The notes below the pieces were generated by a model, which worked only from the letters and a program-made list of their open reading frames with translations, did no database searches and was not told the origin of the DNA. Shown one piece after another: positions 23,799 to 33,121 of a stretch of DNA of 64,000 bases (its first letter is position 1; the number at the start of each line of letters is the position of its first letter). The stretch comes from a bacterium. GTDB taxonomy: Bacteria > Bdellovibrionota_C > UBA2361 > SZUA-149 > JAEUWB01. Location of the stretch: NCBI GenBank assembly GCA_016786595.1, contig JAEUWB010000059.1, positions 22,851-86,850 on the forward strand, read 5' to 3'. The translations under genes and the position numbers were made by a program.

Positions 23799-25175
23799 GT
23801 GTTTCCAGTAGACGATAAATTCAAAGAAGAATGTGCGATTGTTGGAGTAATTGGCACGCCTGAAGCGGCCAACTATTGCTACCTTGGGCTTTATGCCATG
23901 CAGCATCGCGGGCATGAAGGATCGGGAATCGTTGCCAGTAACGGTACTGATTTAATCGCGGTAAAAGATACCGGAGTCGTTGCAGATATCTTCGACGAAG
24001 AAACTCTAAAAACTCTCCCTGGTCAAATTGCGATTGGGCATAATCGCTATGCAACTTTTGGCAGTAAGGACCGGGCGAATCTTCAACCTTTTGTCGCAAA
24101 CCTTGGAACTGGTCCAATTTCGATCGCCCATAACGGAAATCTCGTCAATGCCGATGAGCTTAGAAAAAGTCTCGAAGCAGATGGTGCGATTTTTGCTACA
24201 ACCTCTGATACTGAGGTTTTCTTGCACCTGATTGCTCATAGTGATGCTAAATGGTCACTTTTAAAACGTATTGAACACGCTTGCAAGCAAGTTAAGGGAG
24301 CTTATTCGCTGGTGCTCTGTTCACAAGATAAGCTTTATGGGCTGCGTGATCCGTACGGAGTCCGTCCGTTATCGCTTGCACGGCTTGGCAAAGGATATGT
24401 GCTTGCTTCAGAGACCTGCGCTTTTGATTTACTTGGCGCGAAATTTGAACGTGACATCAAGCCTGGAGAAATAGTTGAGTGTGCGCTTGATGGTGGGTTG
24501 CACGCCAGCGAGACCTTAGTTCAGAAAGAACAGGCCTTTTGTGTATTTGAGTATATTTACTTTGCGCGACCAGATTCAGTGATCGATGGTAGGCATGTTT
24601 ATGATGTGCGTAAAAAACTAGGCGCAGAACTTGCTCGCGAAAGTCATACCGATGCCGATATCGTAATTCCAGTGCCAGATTCGGGCGTTCCCGCTTCGAT
24701 TGGTTACAGCCAAGCAACCAAGCTCCCTATGGAATTTGGTTTGATTCGTAATCACTATGTGGGACGGACCTTTATTGAGCCGCAGCAATCAATCAGGGAT
24801 TTTGGAGTTAAGGTAAAGCTTAATCCGAATGCGGATTTACTAAGGGGTAAGCGCGTAATTGTTGTTGATGATTCAATTGTGCGCGGAACAACCAGTAAAA
24901 AGATTGTTACCATGCTTCGCGCTGCAGGCGCCAAAGAAGTCCATATGCGGATCAGTTCACCGCAGACGGTGAGCCCCTGCCATTATGGCATTGATACTCC
25001 TTCCAAGAATGAGCTAATTGCAGCAACGCATAAGCTTGAGGATATTTGTAAATTCATTGGGGCTGATACAGTTCAATATTTAAGCATTGAAGGTATGTAT
25101 CGAGCCGTTAAGGGTGAGCAATCCAAGTTTTGCGATGCCTGTTTTACAACTAACTATCGTCTCGGCATAATTTAA
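23799..25175 (+). CDS. purF: amidophosphoribosyltransferase
   Basis: First committed step of purine synthesis: PRPP plus glutamine to phosphoribosylamine. The chain begins with a short propeptide and then CAIVGVIG, where the Cys at residue 12 would be the N-terminal nucleophile after cleavage, as in the Bacillus-type enzyme. Further motifs: MQHRGHEGSGI, GHNRYATFG, the PRPP loop VIVVDDSIVRGTTSKKI and a late FCDACFTTNY. 458 aa. GTG start with AAGAG upstream. No PurR-like operator or guanine riboswitch was recognised in the 235-base leader, only the large inverted repeat. Confidence 0.95.
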   Translation: MFPVDDKFKEECAIVGVIGTPEAANYCYLGLYAMQHRGHEGSGIVASNGTDLIAVKDTGVVADIFDEETLKTLPGQIAIGHNRYATFGSKDRANLQPFVANLGTGPISIAHNGNLVNADELRKSLEADGAIFATTSDTEVFLHLIAHSDAKWSLLKRIEHACKQVKGAYSLVLCSQDKLYGLRDPYGVRPLSLARLGKGYVLASETCAFDLLGAKFERDIKPGEIVECALDGGLHASETLVQKEQAFCVFEYIYFARPDSVIDGRHVYDVRKKLGAELARESHTDADIVIPVPDSGVPASIGYSQATKLPMEFGLIRNHYVGRTFIEPQQSIRDFGVKVKLNPNADLLRGKRVIVVDDSIVRGTTSKKIVTMLRAAGAKEVHMRISSPQTVSPCHYGIDTPSKNELIAATHKLEDICKFIGADTVQYLSIEGMYRAVKGEQSKFCDACFTTNYRLGII

Positions 25176-25187
25176 GAAAATATAGCG

Positions 25188-25553
25188 CTAGAGAGTATAC
25201 GGCACTCGTATTCGCGAATCAGTCTTCGGAAAGTCTTTGGTGTTTCTAGTAACTAACTTACAGTTATTGACTTCTGCAGTGGCCAGAATAATTGCATCAG
25301 GTAGTCGATGTTTCCTTGTAGATCTTATTTCTACTGTTCGGCTGGCGATTTCTTGATCTAATGAGCAAAGAGTAAATGAGCGCAGAAAGTCTTTGAATAG
25401 TTTCTTTTGTTGTGGGGTGTTTGCACCTGCCATAACTTCAATCCAGCTAATAATGCTGATGATACAAACATCATATTGCTCCATTTCCGCGTGTGCTTGA
25501 GAAATACCTTTCAGAGCATCAATAATAATATTTGAGTCTAATACAGCCTGCAT
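25188..25553 (-). CDS. vapC: PIN-domain ribonuclease toxin (VapC-like)
   Basis: 121 aa PIN domain. The four acidic residues expected for metal binding are present: D6 (VLDSNIIID), E39 (SWIEVMAG), D86 (RLPDAIILATA) and D107 (TRNTKDF). VapC toxins cleave tRNA or rRNA. The antitoxin-like gene ends 18 bases upstream on the same strand, the usual toxin-antitoxin order. It converges with purF, leaving 12 bases between them. Confidence 0.9.
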   Translation of the reverse strand: MQAVLDSNIIIDALKGISQAHAEMEQYDVCIISIISWIEVMAGANTPQQKKLFKDFLRSFTLCSLDQEIASRTVEIRSTRKHRLPDAIILATAEVNNCKLVTRNTKDFPKTDSRIRVPYTL

Positions 25554-25571
25554 TGTTGTTACCCGTATTCT

Positions 25572-25796
25572 TTACGAGCGCCACTCATTTCTAAGGCGTC
25601 TTTGATATTTTACGCTATCTTCCTTGTGATCAGTCCAGAGGCCTACAGCTGGGTGGTTTCTAAGCGTGCTATAAACTTTCGGTAAAAACTCTTGGATTGC
25701 TGTGCGAATGACTTCGGAGCGAGATAAGTTTTTTTCCTTGCAGTAACGTTTGAGCTGTTTGATCTGCAGGTCGGGGATATCAATTAATATTTTCAT
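25572..25796 (-). CDS. vapB: ribbon-helix-helix antitoxin (VapB-like)
   Basis: 74 aa. The first 40 residues match an RHH/CopG fold: beta strand MKILIDIPDLQIKQL followed by LSRSEVIRTAIQEFL. The C-terminal half (HPAVGLWTDHKEDSVKYQRRLRNEWRS) would be the toxin-binding tail. It is the first gene of the pair with the PIN toxin and would be expected to repress its own AT-rich promoter. Confidence 0.87.
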   Translation of the reverse strand: MKILIDIPDLQIKQLKRYCKEKNLSRSEVIRTAIQEFLPKVYSTLRNHPAVGLWTDHKEDSVKYQRRLRNEWRS

Positions 25797-25848
25797 ATAT
25801 ACTCATGTATAAGATTTATATAATATAGTATATATTAATATACAGAAT
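25797..25848 (-). promoter_or_regulatory. AT-rich promoter/operator region of the VapBC-like pair
   Basis: Directly upstream of the antitoxin start; contains a TATA-CTCATG-TATA near-palindrome and a 12-bp perfect palindrome TATATTAATATA, fitting dimeric RHH repressor sites. No binding data; inference from position and symmetry. Confidence 0.4.
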
Positions 25849-26074
25849 TCTGCAAGCTTAAAATTGTTCATCCATCGTCATTCCGACGCAGCTTGCAGGA
25901 AATAAACCACTGAAGCTTTTAAGAGGAATTCCATACTCTGTGATTTCGTTTTTTGAAGCTCTTTCGAGTACTTAGAATTTTCCTCATACTTAATTGCGGC
26001 AGACCTGAAGCATATTTACCACAAACACTGATTGTTTAATGAGTGAAATTGCTCCTCTTAATAAGGTTATCTGT

Positions 26075-26575
26075 ATGAATCGGTTTGTTTTAGCTTTGGT
26101 CTTAATTTCAGCCTGTCCAATCAGTAGTATGGCAGGCCCAATTGGAACTGGCACTGGCGGAATCGGCAGCGGAGGAGGCTCAGGAGGCGGAGGCTCTAAT
26201 CCTTGTCGCGCTGGATACTCGTATATGGAAGTTCCAACTGCCACAATCAAAGTTGACTATAGTTTTCAGCAAAAAAATGTTTGCGAAGCAAAATCTGGCA
26301 GTAAACAAGAAATAATTAATTACATCAAACTTAAGTTAGAAGGACTTGCTAATGACTTAGTGAATGAAGCTTGTCCACGGGCTTATTATCGAAAAGGCAC
26401 AGTAGAAACAAATAATTTCTCAACCTTTGGGGTCTGTGCGGAAATGAATAGTTTGGTTAATGGCGAATATCAAACGACATATGTCACAAAAGCAAATGGT
26501 CGAATCACAGCCTTGATTTGCTGTGAAAACGTTAAGCCAGAAATTTGTGAAGTCAATGAGATCGGTGTGGAGTAG
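26075..26575 (+). CDS. small secreted cysteine-rich protein, Gly-rich N-terminus
   Basis: 166 aa from ATG 26075 (AAGG eight bases upstream; the longer frame from 26039 would hide the signal peptide). Signal peptide MNRFVLALVLISACPISSMA, then a flexible GTGTGGIGSGGGSGGGG spacer, then a globular part with eight cysteines ending ALICCENVKPEIC. It is probably disulfide-bonded outside the cytoplasm. It shares a CC-x4-5-C ending with the next gene (VLRCCVPVEEC), so the two look like distant paralogues. No known family recognised. The pair lies between VapB and an ABC exporter. Confidence 0.72.
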   Translation: MNRFVLALVLISACPISSMAGPIGTGTGGIGSGGGSGGGGSNPCRAGYSYMEVPTATIKVDYSFQQKNVCEAKSGSKQEIINYIKLKLEGLANDLVNEACPRAYYRKGTVETNNFSTFGVCAEMNSLVNGEYQTTYVTKANGRITALICCENVKPEICEVNEIGVE

Positions 26576-26580
26576 GTTAT

Positions 26581-27027
26581 ATGCAGCAGGTTTATCGAAA
26601 AATTGTAATACTTTCAGCTTTAATTATGCCAGTCTTTAGTGCGCGTGCTGAAGAGAGCTGTATAATGAAGGTGGTTTATACGGAAGGTGCGGCTACCGAT
26701 GGTCACGATCATCAAAGCATGGATGACTGCAAGTTTGCAGAAGCTGCGGATTTCGATTCAACGCAAAAAAATGCGGAAGCTAAATTCTGGAAAATATTTC
26801 GCGATCAATTAAAGGGTGATCCAGAGGCAATGCGTCGTCTTTGCTTCGGCCCGCAGCCGCCAGCCAATGGCACTGCAACATTTCAATCCGCACAAACTAC
26901 TGACAAGGTCTTTAGTGGGTGTGCAGGAGAAAAATTTACTACACGATTTACCTATTCAGGCTATTCAGTGCTACGCTGCTGCGTGCCTGTAGAGGAATGT
27001 AAAGCTCAATCTGCTCGCGACTTTTAA
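26581..27027 (+). CDS. small secreted cysteine-rich protein, paralogue of the preceding gene
   Basis: 148 aa with signal peptide MQQVYRKIVILSALIMPVFSARA and then a mature domain with seven cysteines (ESCIMKVVYTEG, DDCKFAEA, RRLCFGPQ, SGCAGEKF, RCCVPVEECK). It starts 5 bases after the upstream gene, so the two are cotranscribed. A helical middle region (DFDSTQKNAEAKFWKIFRDQL) corresponds to the helix of the partner (KQEIINYIKLKLEGL). Its stop overlaps the stop of the convergent ABC transporter gene by 4 bases. Function unknown; secretion of a bonded small protein is the only supported statement. Confidence 0.72.
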   Translation: MQQVYRKIVILSALIMPVFSARAEESCIMKVVYTEGAATDGHDHQSMDDCKFAEAADFDSTQKNAEAKFWKIFRDQLKGDPEAMRRLCFGPQPPANGTATFQSAQTTDKVFSGCAGEKFTTRFTYSGYSVLRCCVPVEECKAQSARDF

Positions 27028-28829
27028 GCTGGAAGTGGCTGGATTGTCGGTTCAGTGCGGGACTTATTTTGATAATCTTCCCAGGCTTTGTAGAAGGCTC
27101 CCTGCCTTTTAAGTAGTTCGTCAAAACTGCCAATCTCTATAACCGATCCGCCGTCAAGGAAAATGATTTTGTCGAATAGTGCGACTAGATTCAAACGATG
27201 GCAAGCGGTGAGAATCGTGCGGTCAGCAAAGTGATACAATAATCCGATAAAAATTTCCTTCTCAGTTTTAGGATCGAGGCTTGAAGTCGGTTCATCCAGT
27301 AGTAAGATATCCTTGCGACTAGCGCGTAGTAACCCTCGAGCTAAAGCACCCCGCTGTTTTTCCCCGACAGAAATGTTTAATCCCTTTTCGGCTAGATTAT
27401 TATCCCAACGTAAAGGCAATTTATTAATCACTGAATCAAAGCGACAAAGCTGAGCGAAGAATTGTAATTCTTTAGAATCAAAATCTTCTCCCATGGTCAT
27501 GTTATAGAGCACTGTTTCTGAGAAAATCTCTGGTTCTTGTGGAATGAGCAGAGAACTTTCAGATAGATCTTCGATCGCCACAGAGCCTTGAGCATCGGTG
27601 GCAATTGAATATGAGGAGGGGTAGAGTAGTCCTGCCATGACTTTTAAAAGTGTTGATTTGCCGCCGCCACTTGGCCCTACCAGCGCGATTTTATCCTTGC
27701 GATTAATTGCTAGTTCAACATCTTTCAGTCCGCGCCGCTCGGCATGCGTGTATGAAAAATTAAGATTTTTAATGCTGATTCTTGTCCAAGCAGGATTGAG
27801 CGGATGAATCTTATTTACATCAGTCAATTTCATGTCCTGATAATCTGATAGACTTTTTTCGATTTTACTTGCGTCTTCATATGCAGTTGAGGCTTCGAGT
27901 AGTCCGCCATAGTATGCAGTAAATGAGCCAATCGCTTGAAAAATTCGATCTAGATAATTAAGTAATACGTAGACTTCTGCGACATCGAAAGCTTGGGTTA
28001 CGCTTTGATGGCGGTAAAAATAAATTGCTAGTGAAGCTCCAATTACAAAAGCATAGCCGATTCCAGTTGATCCCCATTTGAGTTCTTGAAAAAGCGAGAT
28101 ACGTTGGCTGATTCCCAGACCTTCGTTTTTCTGAGTTTGCAGATGACGTTCCGCGGATTTTTCAAGTCCGAGCGTTTTGACAGTCACGATATTAACTAGA
28201 TAATCCACGCAAATACGGTTAAGTTTATTACCGAAGGCATTATTTTCACGGTATTGATTGGTGAGTTTCTGGTTAAAGAAAATCATCGCCAGAATGGTAA
28301 CAATCGAGAGTGCTAAAACTAAGAGAGCCACCCAGGCATCGAGCGCAAAAATTGCGACTGAGGCAAAAAATACCTTGACCCCACCTTCAATCACCTGCCA
28401 AACGTAAGTGCCCACCACGCTATCAATCGCGCCAGCTGAGCGGTGCAGTTTGCTCAAATTCTCACCAGAATGCGTCTCAATATGCCAGCGCAGTGGATAG
28501 CGCATGAGTAGGCCGAAAATTCGTGAAAGCGTATTCATCCGCGCATTGTAGGTGACGGTATTTTGGACGTAGCGTGCTGTATGATGGAGTAGGACATGGG
28601 CGAGCTTGATCCCGGTGTAGGCAAGAATACCGTAGGCCCCAGCAAGGTAAGTCTCTTGATTGAAGCCGCCTTTGACAAATACTCCAAGCGTGTAACCAAT
28701 CGCCCAGGGGGCAAGTAGGTCCAGAGAATAGGCAAAAATAAATAGCACTACGAAGATAAAAAATCTGGGGCGTTCACTAGAAATAGCGTGCCAGGCACCA
28801 CGAATGAGGGCGAGAAATGATTCTTTCAT
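27024..28829 (-). CDS. ABC transporter, fused permease and ATPase (ABCB/MsbA-like half transporter)
   Basis: 601 aa: about six transmembrane helices in residues 20-310, then a nucleotide-binding domain. Walker A is GPSGGGKST, the Q-loop segment SSLLIPQEPEIF, the signature reads ISVGEKQRGALARGLL (LSGGQ changed to ISVGE), Walker B is ILLLDEPTSSLDP and the H-loop TACHRL. The architecture is that of exporters for lipids, peptides or drugs, acting as a dimer in the inner membrane. The substrate is not predictable. It converges on the two secreted cysteine-rich genes and diverges from a second ABC gene, so all may serve one process. Confidence 0.87.
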   Translation of the reverse strand: MKESFLALIRGAWHAISSERPRFFIFVVLFIFAYSLDLLAPWAIGYTLGVFVKGGFNQETYLAGAYGILAYTGIKLAHVLLHHTARYVQNTVTYNARMNTLSRIFGLLMRYPLRWHIETHSGENLSKLHRSAGAIDSVVGTYVWQVIEGGVKVFFASVAIFALDAWVALLVLALSIVTILAMIFFNQKLTNQYRENNAFGNKLNRICVDYLVNIVTVKTLGLEKSAERHLQTQKNEGLGISQRISLFQELKWGSTGIGYAFVIGASLAIYFYRHQSVTQAFDVAEVYVLLNYLDRIFQAIGSFTAYYGGLLEASTAYEDASKIEKSLSDYQDMKLTDVNKIHPLNPAWTRISIKNLNFSYTHAERRGLKDVELAINRKDKIALVGPSGGGKSTLLKVMAGLLYPSSYSIATDAQGSVAIEDLSESSLLIPQEPEIFSETVLYNMTMGEDFDSKELQFFAQLCRFDSVINKLPLRWDNNLAEKGLNISVGEKQRGALARGLLRASRKDILLLDEPTSSLDPKTEKEIFIGLLYHFADRTILTACHRLNLVALFDKIIFLDGGSVIEIGSFDELLKRQGAFYKAWEDYQNKSRTEPTIQPLPA

Positions 28830-28918
28830 GAGGACAGAAACTCGAACAAAAAGCCTAGTAAGATTAGGTGAATTCGCCAGGGATGTAAAGTAATGTAATT
28901 CTTGCGGTAGAAATTTAG

Positions 28919-30607
28919 TTGAGAGACATTAGTCAGACGGTGAAGCACTTTAACACACATACATTTACTCGATTTGGAACGATGGTCATGCCGTTCTTTA
29001 AATCTGAAAAACGCAAAGTTGCGTTACTACTGTTGTGTTTATTGGTTTGTTTTTCCTACGCGATTAATCGCGTGCAAGTGATCATGAGTTTCGTCAATCG
29101 CGACTTTATGAACGCTTTTACTGTGCGTGATAGCGAAAGTTTCCTCAATGAACTGCTGAAATATCTTGGTTGCTTTGCCTTGGCAACTTTACTTGCTGTT
29201 TTTAAGACCTACACGGAAGAGCGTTTCGCGTTGATGTGGCGTAAGTGGTTAACGCATTACATGTTAGAGAATTACTTCTCACATTTAGCGTTTTATCGCC
29301 TCACTGGAAATCGTGAGATTGACAACCCTGACCAACGTATCGTTGAGGATGTGCGTTCATTTACGACAATTACGCTTTCGATCATCTTGATCATGTTTAA
29401 TTCCCTGATTGCCATACTCTTATTTATTGATGTGCTGTGGTCGATTGATATTAATTTAGTTTTCGCTGTTTTTGCTTATGCTGTTTTTGGTTCAGTTTGT
29501 TCGTTCTATTTGGGGCGCCCCTTAATTGACTTGAACTATGAGCAACTTAAGAAAGAAGCCGATATCCGCTATAAACTCATTAATGTGCGCGATAATTCTG
29601 AATCAATTGCTTTACTCGAAGGGGAAGTGCGGGAGAAACTCAAGGCACGCCAACGTGTCAAGCGTGCAGTTGAAAATTTACGCCGAATTATCAATTGGAA
29701 TCGCAATCTCAATTTTTTCACGCACGGCTATAACTATATAGTTACGATTCTTCCGCTGATCATTGTTTCGCCCCTTTATCTACAGAAGAAAATTACTTTT
29801 GGTGACGTCACTCAGGCAACGATTGCCTTTGGGCATGTACTTGGCGCGCTTTCAATTATTGTTTCAAATTTTGGAAACCTAAGTTCACTGGCTGCTGTAG
29901 TCGAACGTTTAGGATCTTTTGTTGATGAGATGAAAAACGCAGTGAAAGATGCAAAGAGTTCGCAGATTCAGCTTAGTCCGGCAGAAAATATTCGCTTTGA
30001 AAACGTGACAATTTTAACTCCCGATCGTAAGCGCGCATTAATTAGCAATTTAAACTTAGAGCTTAATCCTGGGGGCCTATTAATTACCGGTCCAAGTGGC
30101 GCCGGGAAAAGCTCGATCATCCGCGCCCTTTCTGGCATTTGGTCTGCAGGTGAGGGGCATATTCACCGGCCTTCAGTCTTTTTCTTGCCGCAGCGTCCTT
30201 ATTGCGTAATTGGTGATTTGCGTAGCCAATTTACCTACACGACGCGCAGGCGTGCGATCGCTGACTGGGAAATCATGGAAGTAATCTCCTTGCTTGGACT
30301 AGAAGAGATGCTTGACCGGGTTGGTGGTCTTGATGCTGAAGTCGACTGGAATTCGTTTCTTTCACTTGGAGAAAGGCAAAAACTTAGCTTCGGGCGGCTT
30401 TTATTATTTAAGCCCCGCTTTGCTTGCCTTGATGAAACTACAACGGCAGTAGACCCACAAAGCGAGAAAAAAGTTTATGAACTGTTACAGCAAATCGTTG
30501 AGAATTATATTAGTATTGGTTACCGTCAGAACCTTGAGTCCTATCACTCTCATGTTTTAGAAATAACTTCAGGTGGACGCAGTAAGATGAGGGCTGTGGT
30601 AAAATGA
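28919..30607 (+). CDS. YddA/SbmA-type ABC transporter (permease-ATPase)
   Basis: 562 aa. The membrane half is of the ABC_membrane_2 type found in YddA, BacA/SbmA relatives and peroxisomal ABCD proteins: NRVQVIMSFVNRDFMNAFTVRD and the diagnostic REIDNPDQRIVEDVRSF. The ATPase half has Walker A GPSGAGKSSI, FLPQRPY at the Q-loop, signature LSLGERQKLSFGRLL and Walker B ACLDETTTAVD. The usual H-loop reads IGYRQ, without a His. Such proteins handle peptides or acyl compounds. TTG start 28919 is kept because the pre-helix sequence FTRFGTMVMPFFKSE is family-like; ATG 28982 is the alternative. The stop overlaps the next start (ATGA). Confidence 0.85.
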   Translation: MRDISQTVKHFNTHTFTRFGTMVMPFFKSEKRKVALLLLCLLVCFSYAINRVQVIMSFVNRDFMNAFTVRDSESFLNELLKYLGCFALATLLAVFKTYTEERFALMWRKWLTHYMLENYFSHLAFYRLTGNREIDNPDQRIVEDVRSFTTITLSIILIMFNSLIAILLFIDVLWSIDINLVFAVFAYAVFGSVCSFYLGRPLIDLNYEQLKKEADIRYKLINVRDNSESIALLEGEVREKLKARQRVKRAVENLRRIINWNRNLNFFTHGYNYIVTILPLIIVSPLYLQKKITFGDVTQATIAFGHVLGALSIIVSNFGNLSSLAAVVERLGSFVDEMKNAVKDAKSSQIQLSPAENIRFENVTILTPDRKRALISNLNLELNPGGLLITGPSGAGKSSIIRALSGIWSAGEGHIHRPSVFFLPQRPYCVIGDLRSQFTYTTRRRAIADWEIMEVISLLGLEEMLDRVGGLDAEVDWNSFLSLGERQKLSFGRLLLFKPRFACLDETTTAVDPQSEKKVYELLQQIVENYISIGYRQNLESYHSHVLEITSGGRSKMRAVVK

Positions 30608-31950
30608 AAAAATACTTACAGCTGATGTTTTGTTTATCATTAGCAAGATCTGCGCATGCTGATGTTGCCTTGAAGCGCGCGATTTTTGAAGATTGCCCAA
30701 AGGCGTTAGAAATCTCTCAAAAGCTTGCTGCCAGTGAAACAACTGAAGCGATTGATTTTTTAACCGAAGTTTTGGCTTTACCTGGCCCCAACGTACAGCC
30801 GCCACGCGTAGATGCTGGGGGCGGTGAACTATGGAGAATTTATAATCCGGACCATGAATTAGAGGTGAAGGACTGTGCACTACAGATTGCCCGGTCGCTG
30901 CATGAAAGTAATAATGCTTTACGCTTGGTGCCAACAATTTCAGCCTTGATTGCTGATCAGAGTCTACCGGCTAAGTTGCAAGAGTCGGCAATTCGCGTGG
31001 CCCGCGAATTACTAGAACATAGTTCCACTACCTCGCCTGAAGTCGCCCGTGAGGTCGTAGAAAGTCTCATTAGTCAACAATTGTCAGGTCCCGTTGAAGC
31101 AAGAATTAGCATGCTGCGCAGTGTAACTTCTTTAGCCTTGCCCTTGATCGCAGCTCGCATTGAAAAAGCTCCAACTGAAGATTTGGAAAATTTGTTTTCA
31201 CTGCTCAAGGTGCTCGACCTAGCGCATACTGATTTTAATTCAGCTGCACTCAAATTAAGTTTTACCGAGGACCCTCTCAGGGTTCAGATTGCCTTAAAAC
31301 TATTGTCTGAACGCGCTGTTGAAAGTGAATTAATCTGCATACGTCTGGCGCAGCTTGGCGTAAATCTTAACCAGCAAATCAAAACTGAAGCACTTACAGC
31401 ATTAAGGCGACTTTTAGGGGAAGGGGCGAGTGCGATTTCTGAGACTTGCAGTAAAGAAATCATGCGACTTGCTGCAGCATTATCTGGTCAGGACTTGAGT
31501 GAGCTCGTTACGGTTTTTATGCGTAAGCAAGCTAACGATCTATCGATTCGAAAATTGCAGCTAAACATTGCCCCTAAAAATGACGAGCTATATCTTGAAA
31601 TCCTCCTTAACCTGACGAGTCTGAATAAGTCCGAGCGCAGTAAACTCTTGGCGCTAGCACGCAGCACGAATTTAAAAACTCAAAAGCAGGCCTTACGGGT
31701 GATGAGCCTCCGCCCAGAGTTTAGTGCAGAACTTAAAGGCATTTTGCTGAGCTTATTAAAAACGCCACAGCAGAGCGCTGAGCGTATGCAGGAGTTATTA
31801 GAAATTCTTAAGTTAATTGTTGTGAGTACTCAAGATCGTAAACTCGTCGATGAGCTTAAGCGCTTGCAGGGTTCTAGTGATGCATCAGTCAGTAAAAGTG
31901 CTGAGCAGATTCTTTCTAAGAATTCACTGCTTGAGCTGTCTCGTAAGTGA
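30604..31950 (+). CDS. secreted all-helical (HEAT/ARM-like) protein of unknown function
   Basis: 448 aa. Signal peptide MKKYLQLMFCLSLARSAHA with cleavage before DVALK. The mature part is Leu/Ala/Glu-rich and built of repeated helix pairs (for example PVEARISMLRSVTSLALPLIAARI and RSTNLKTQKQALRVMSLRPEF), suggesting an alpha-solenoid in the periplasm. Translationally coupled to the YddA-like transporter (4-base overlap), so it may be its periplasmic partner. No named family recognised. The 3' end overlaps the convergent wHTH-like gene by 35 bases. Confidence 0.7.
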   Translation: MKKYLQLMFCLSLARSAHADVALKRAIFEDCPKALEISQKLAASETTEAIDFLTEVLALPGPNVQPPRVDAGGGELWRIYNPDHELEVKDCALQIARSLHESNNALRLVPTISALIADQSLPAKLQESAIRVARELLEHSSTTSPEVAREVVESLISQQLSGPVEARISMLRSVTSLALPLIAARIEKAPTEDLENLFSLLKVLDLAHTDFNSAALKLSFTEDPLRVQIALKLLSERAVESELICIRLAQLGVNLNQQIKTEALTALRRLLGEGASAISETCSKEIMRLAAALSGQDLSELVTVFMRKQANDLSIRKLQLNIAPKNDELYLEILLNLTSLNKSERSKLLALARSTNLKTQKQALRVMSLRPEFSAELKGILLSLLKTPQQSAERMQELLEILKLIVVSTQDRKLVDELKRLQGSSDASVSKSAEQILSKNSLLELSRK

Positions 31951-32209
31951 GCTTACCCAGTGCGTCTGCACCTAATGACGAAATGCGCCAGAGCCGACTT
32001 GTTAAGTTTCCAGGTGGCACAGGCTCAGCCAACATCTTACCTTCAAGATGATAGAGTGCACGTTGAATTTCATCAAAGCTCACATCTAGTGCTTGTGCTA
32101 CCTGAGCAATATCGCAAGTGATATCAGTGTCCCAGCGAGCAGAATTGTTGTTGAGATAATTCAAAAGAATATACTCAACTCTTGTAAAAAAGTTTTTCTC
32201 GATATTCAT
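31916..32209 (-). CDS. small winged-helix-like protein
   Basis: 97 aa from ATG 32209 (an earlier in-frame start at 32266 would overlap gspN). The order of elements, RVEYILLNYLNNN, then DIAQVAQALDVSFDEIQRALYHLEGKML, then a LTSRLWRISSLGADAL wing-like segment, resembles small winged helix-turn-helix proteins. It follows gspN by 31 bases as the last gene of the gsp block and could be cotranscribed. No family name can be given. Confidence 0.6.
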   Translation of the reverse strand: MNIEKNFFTRVEYILLNYLNNNSARWDTDITCDIAQVAQALDVSFDEIQRALYHLEGKMLAEPVPPGNLTSRLWRISSLGADALGKLTYETAQAVNS

Positions 32210-32240
32210 AGTTTTATAAGTCAGTAATATGCCAAGGCTT

Positions 32241-33119
32241 TTACTCATCTTTTGGAGAAAAAGCAAGGGTGGCGCGACCCAAAGTGTCCGAAATTAGAGA
32301 AAAAATCCATTGATTATAGGGTTTTGCACTATCTTCGACAGGTAAGTTTGCTGCTAATCGAAGATAACTATCGAGTTTATACCTGTATTCGTTAGCTGGT
32401 TCAAAAATGCCTTTAATATTTGAACTAGGTACGATTGACCCTTTGGCCACAGCTTTTCCGATTGAAGACCAAAGTTTAGCCTGAGAAAGTTCAAGCTTGG
32501 AGTCGAGATAATCTAAGTTACTTTCTAATTTAATTTCACTGATGCGATCTACTCCTAAGGTAGGTTTGAGATAAGCAGGTTGATATACTGAACCGTCGTT
32601 AAGATTTAGATTCGTCTGAACTTCCCAAGAGCCTGGGCGTTGTAGGTTTCCGATAAGATTTGAAGTTACGTCGACCTTGCCGCTAAGGCCGATTAGACTC
32701 AGTAGTGGGTGTGCTTGTAGGCTCACTGAATTTGCATTTCCACTGCACTCGAGTTTGCCTAAAGCCATCACCCCTCGAGAACAGCTAAGACGAATTGTCC
32801 CTTGATAGGCCTGGGCACTAAAATTCATCTGATGTAGCCCTCGCACCAGAGCAAGTAGGGAAGTTTGAATTTGGACTTCAGTCAAGACGATTGGGATATT
32901 CAGTGGCTTAGCCGGAAGCATGATAGATATTTGCTCAAACTCAACGTTCCACGGCGCATTAAAGCTCAGGCCTGAGATTTGCACGACACCATTGGTTTGT
33001 TCGAGTGCGGATTTAAGACGCGCCTCGAGTTGCTTGGAAAAAATTTGGTAGGGGAAAAGCAGTGCGCATAAAGTCGAGAATGCAAAGAAAATAATAGTGC
33101 GCTTTAACATCAGCATCAT
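32241..33119 (-). CDS. gspN: type II secretion system protein GspN
   Basis: 292 aa. One N-terminal membrane helix (RTIIFFAFSTLCALLFPYQIF) followed by a beta-rich periplasmic domain of the GspN/AsmA-like type (QISGLSFNAPWNVEFEQISI, QAYQGTIRLSCSRGV, KVDVTSNLIGNL). GspN is an accessory inner-membrane component of type II secretion in delta-type bacteria. It lies two bases behind gspM, in the order L-M-N. Divergent by sequence, so the call rests on topology, size and place. Confidence 0.82.
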   Translation of the reverse strand: MMLMLKRTIIFFAFSTLCALLFPYQIFSKQLEARLKSALEQTNGVVQISGLSFNAPWNVEFEQISIMLPAKPLNIPIVLTEVQIQTSLLALVRGLHQMNFSAQAYQGTIRLSCSRGVMALGKLECSGNANSVSLQAHPLLSLIGLSGKVDVTSNLIGNLQRPGSWEVQTNLNLNDGSVYQPAYLKPTLGVDRISEIKLESNLDYLDSKLELSQAKLWSSIGKAVAKGSIVPSSNIKGIFEPANEYRYKLDSYLRLAANLPVEDSAKPYNQWIFSLISDTLGRATLAFSPKDE

Positions 33120-33121
33120 GC

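Noticed and set aside
23589..23915. 108-codon minus-strand frame over the purF start
   Set aside because: Covers the inverted repeat and the purF N-terminus antisense; composition unlike a protein.
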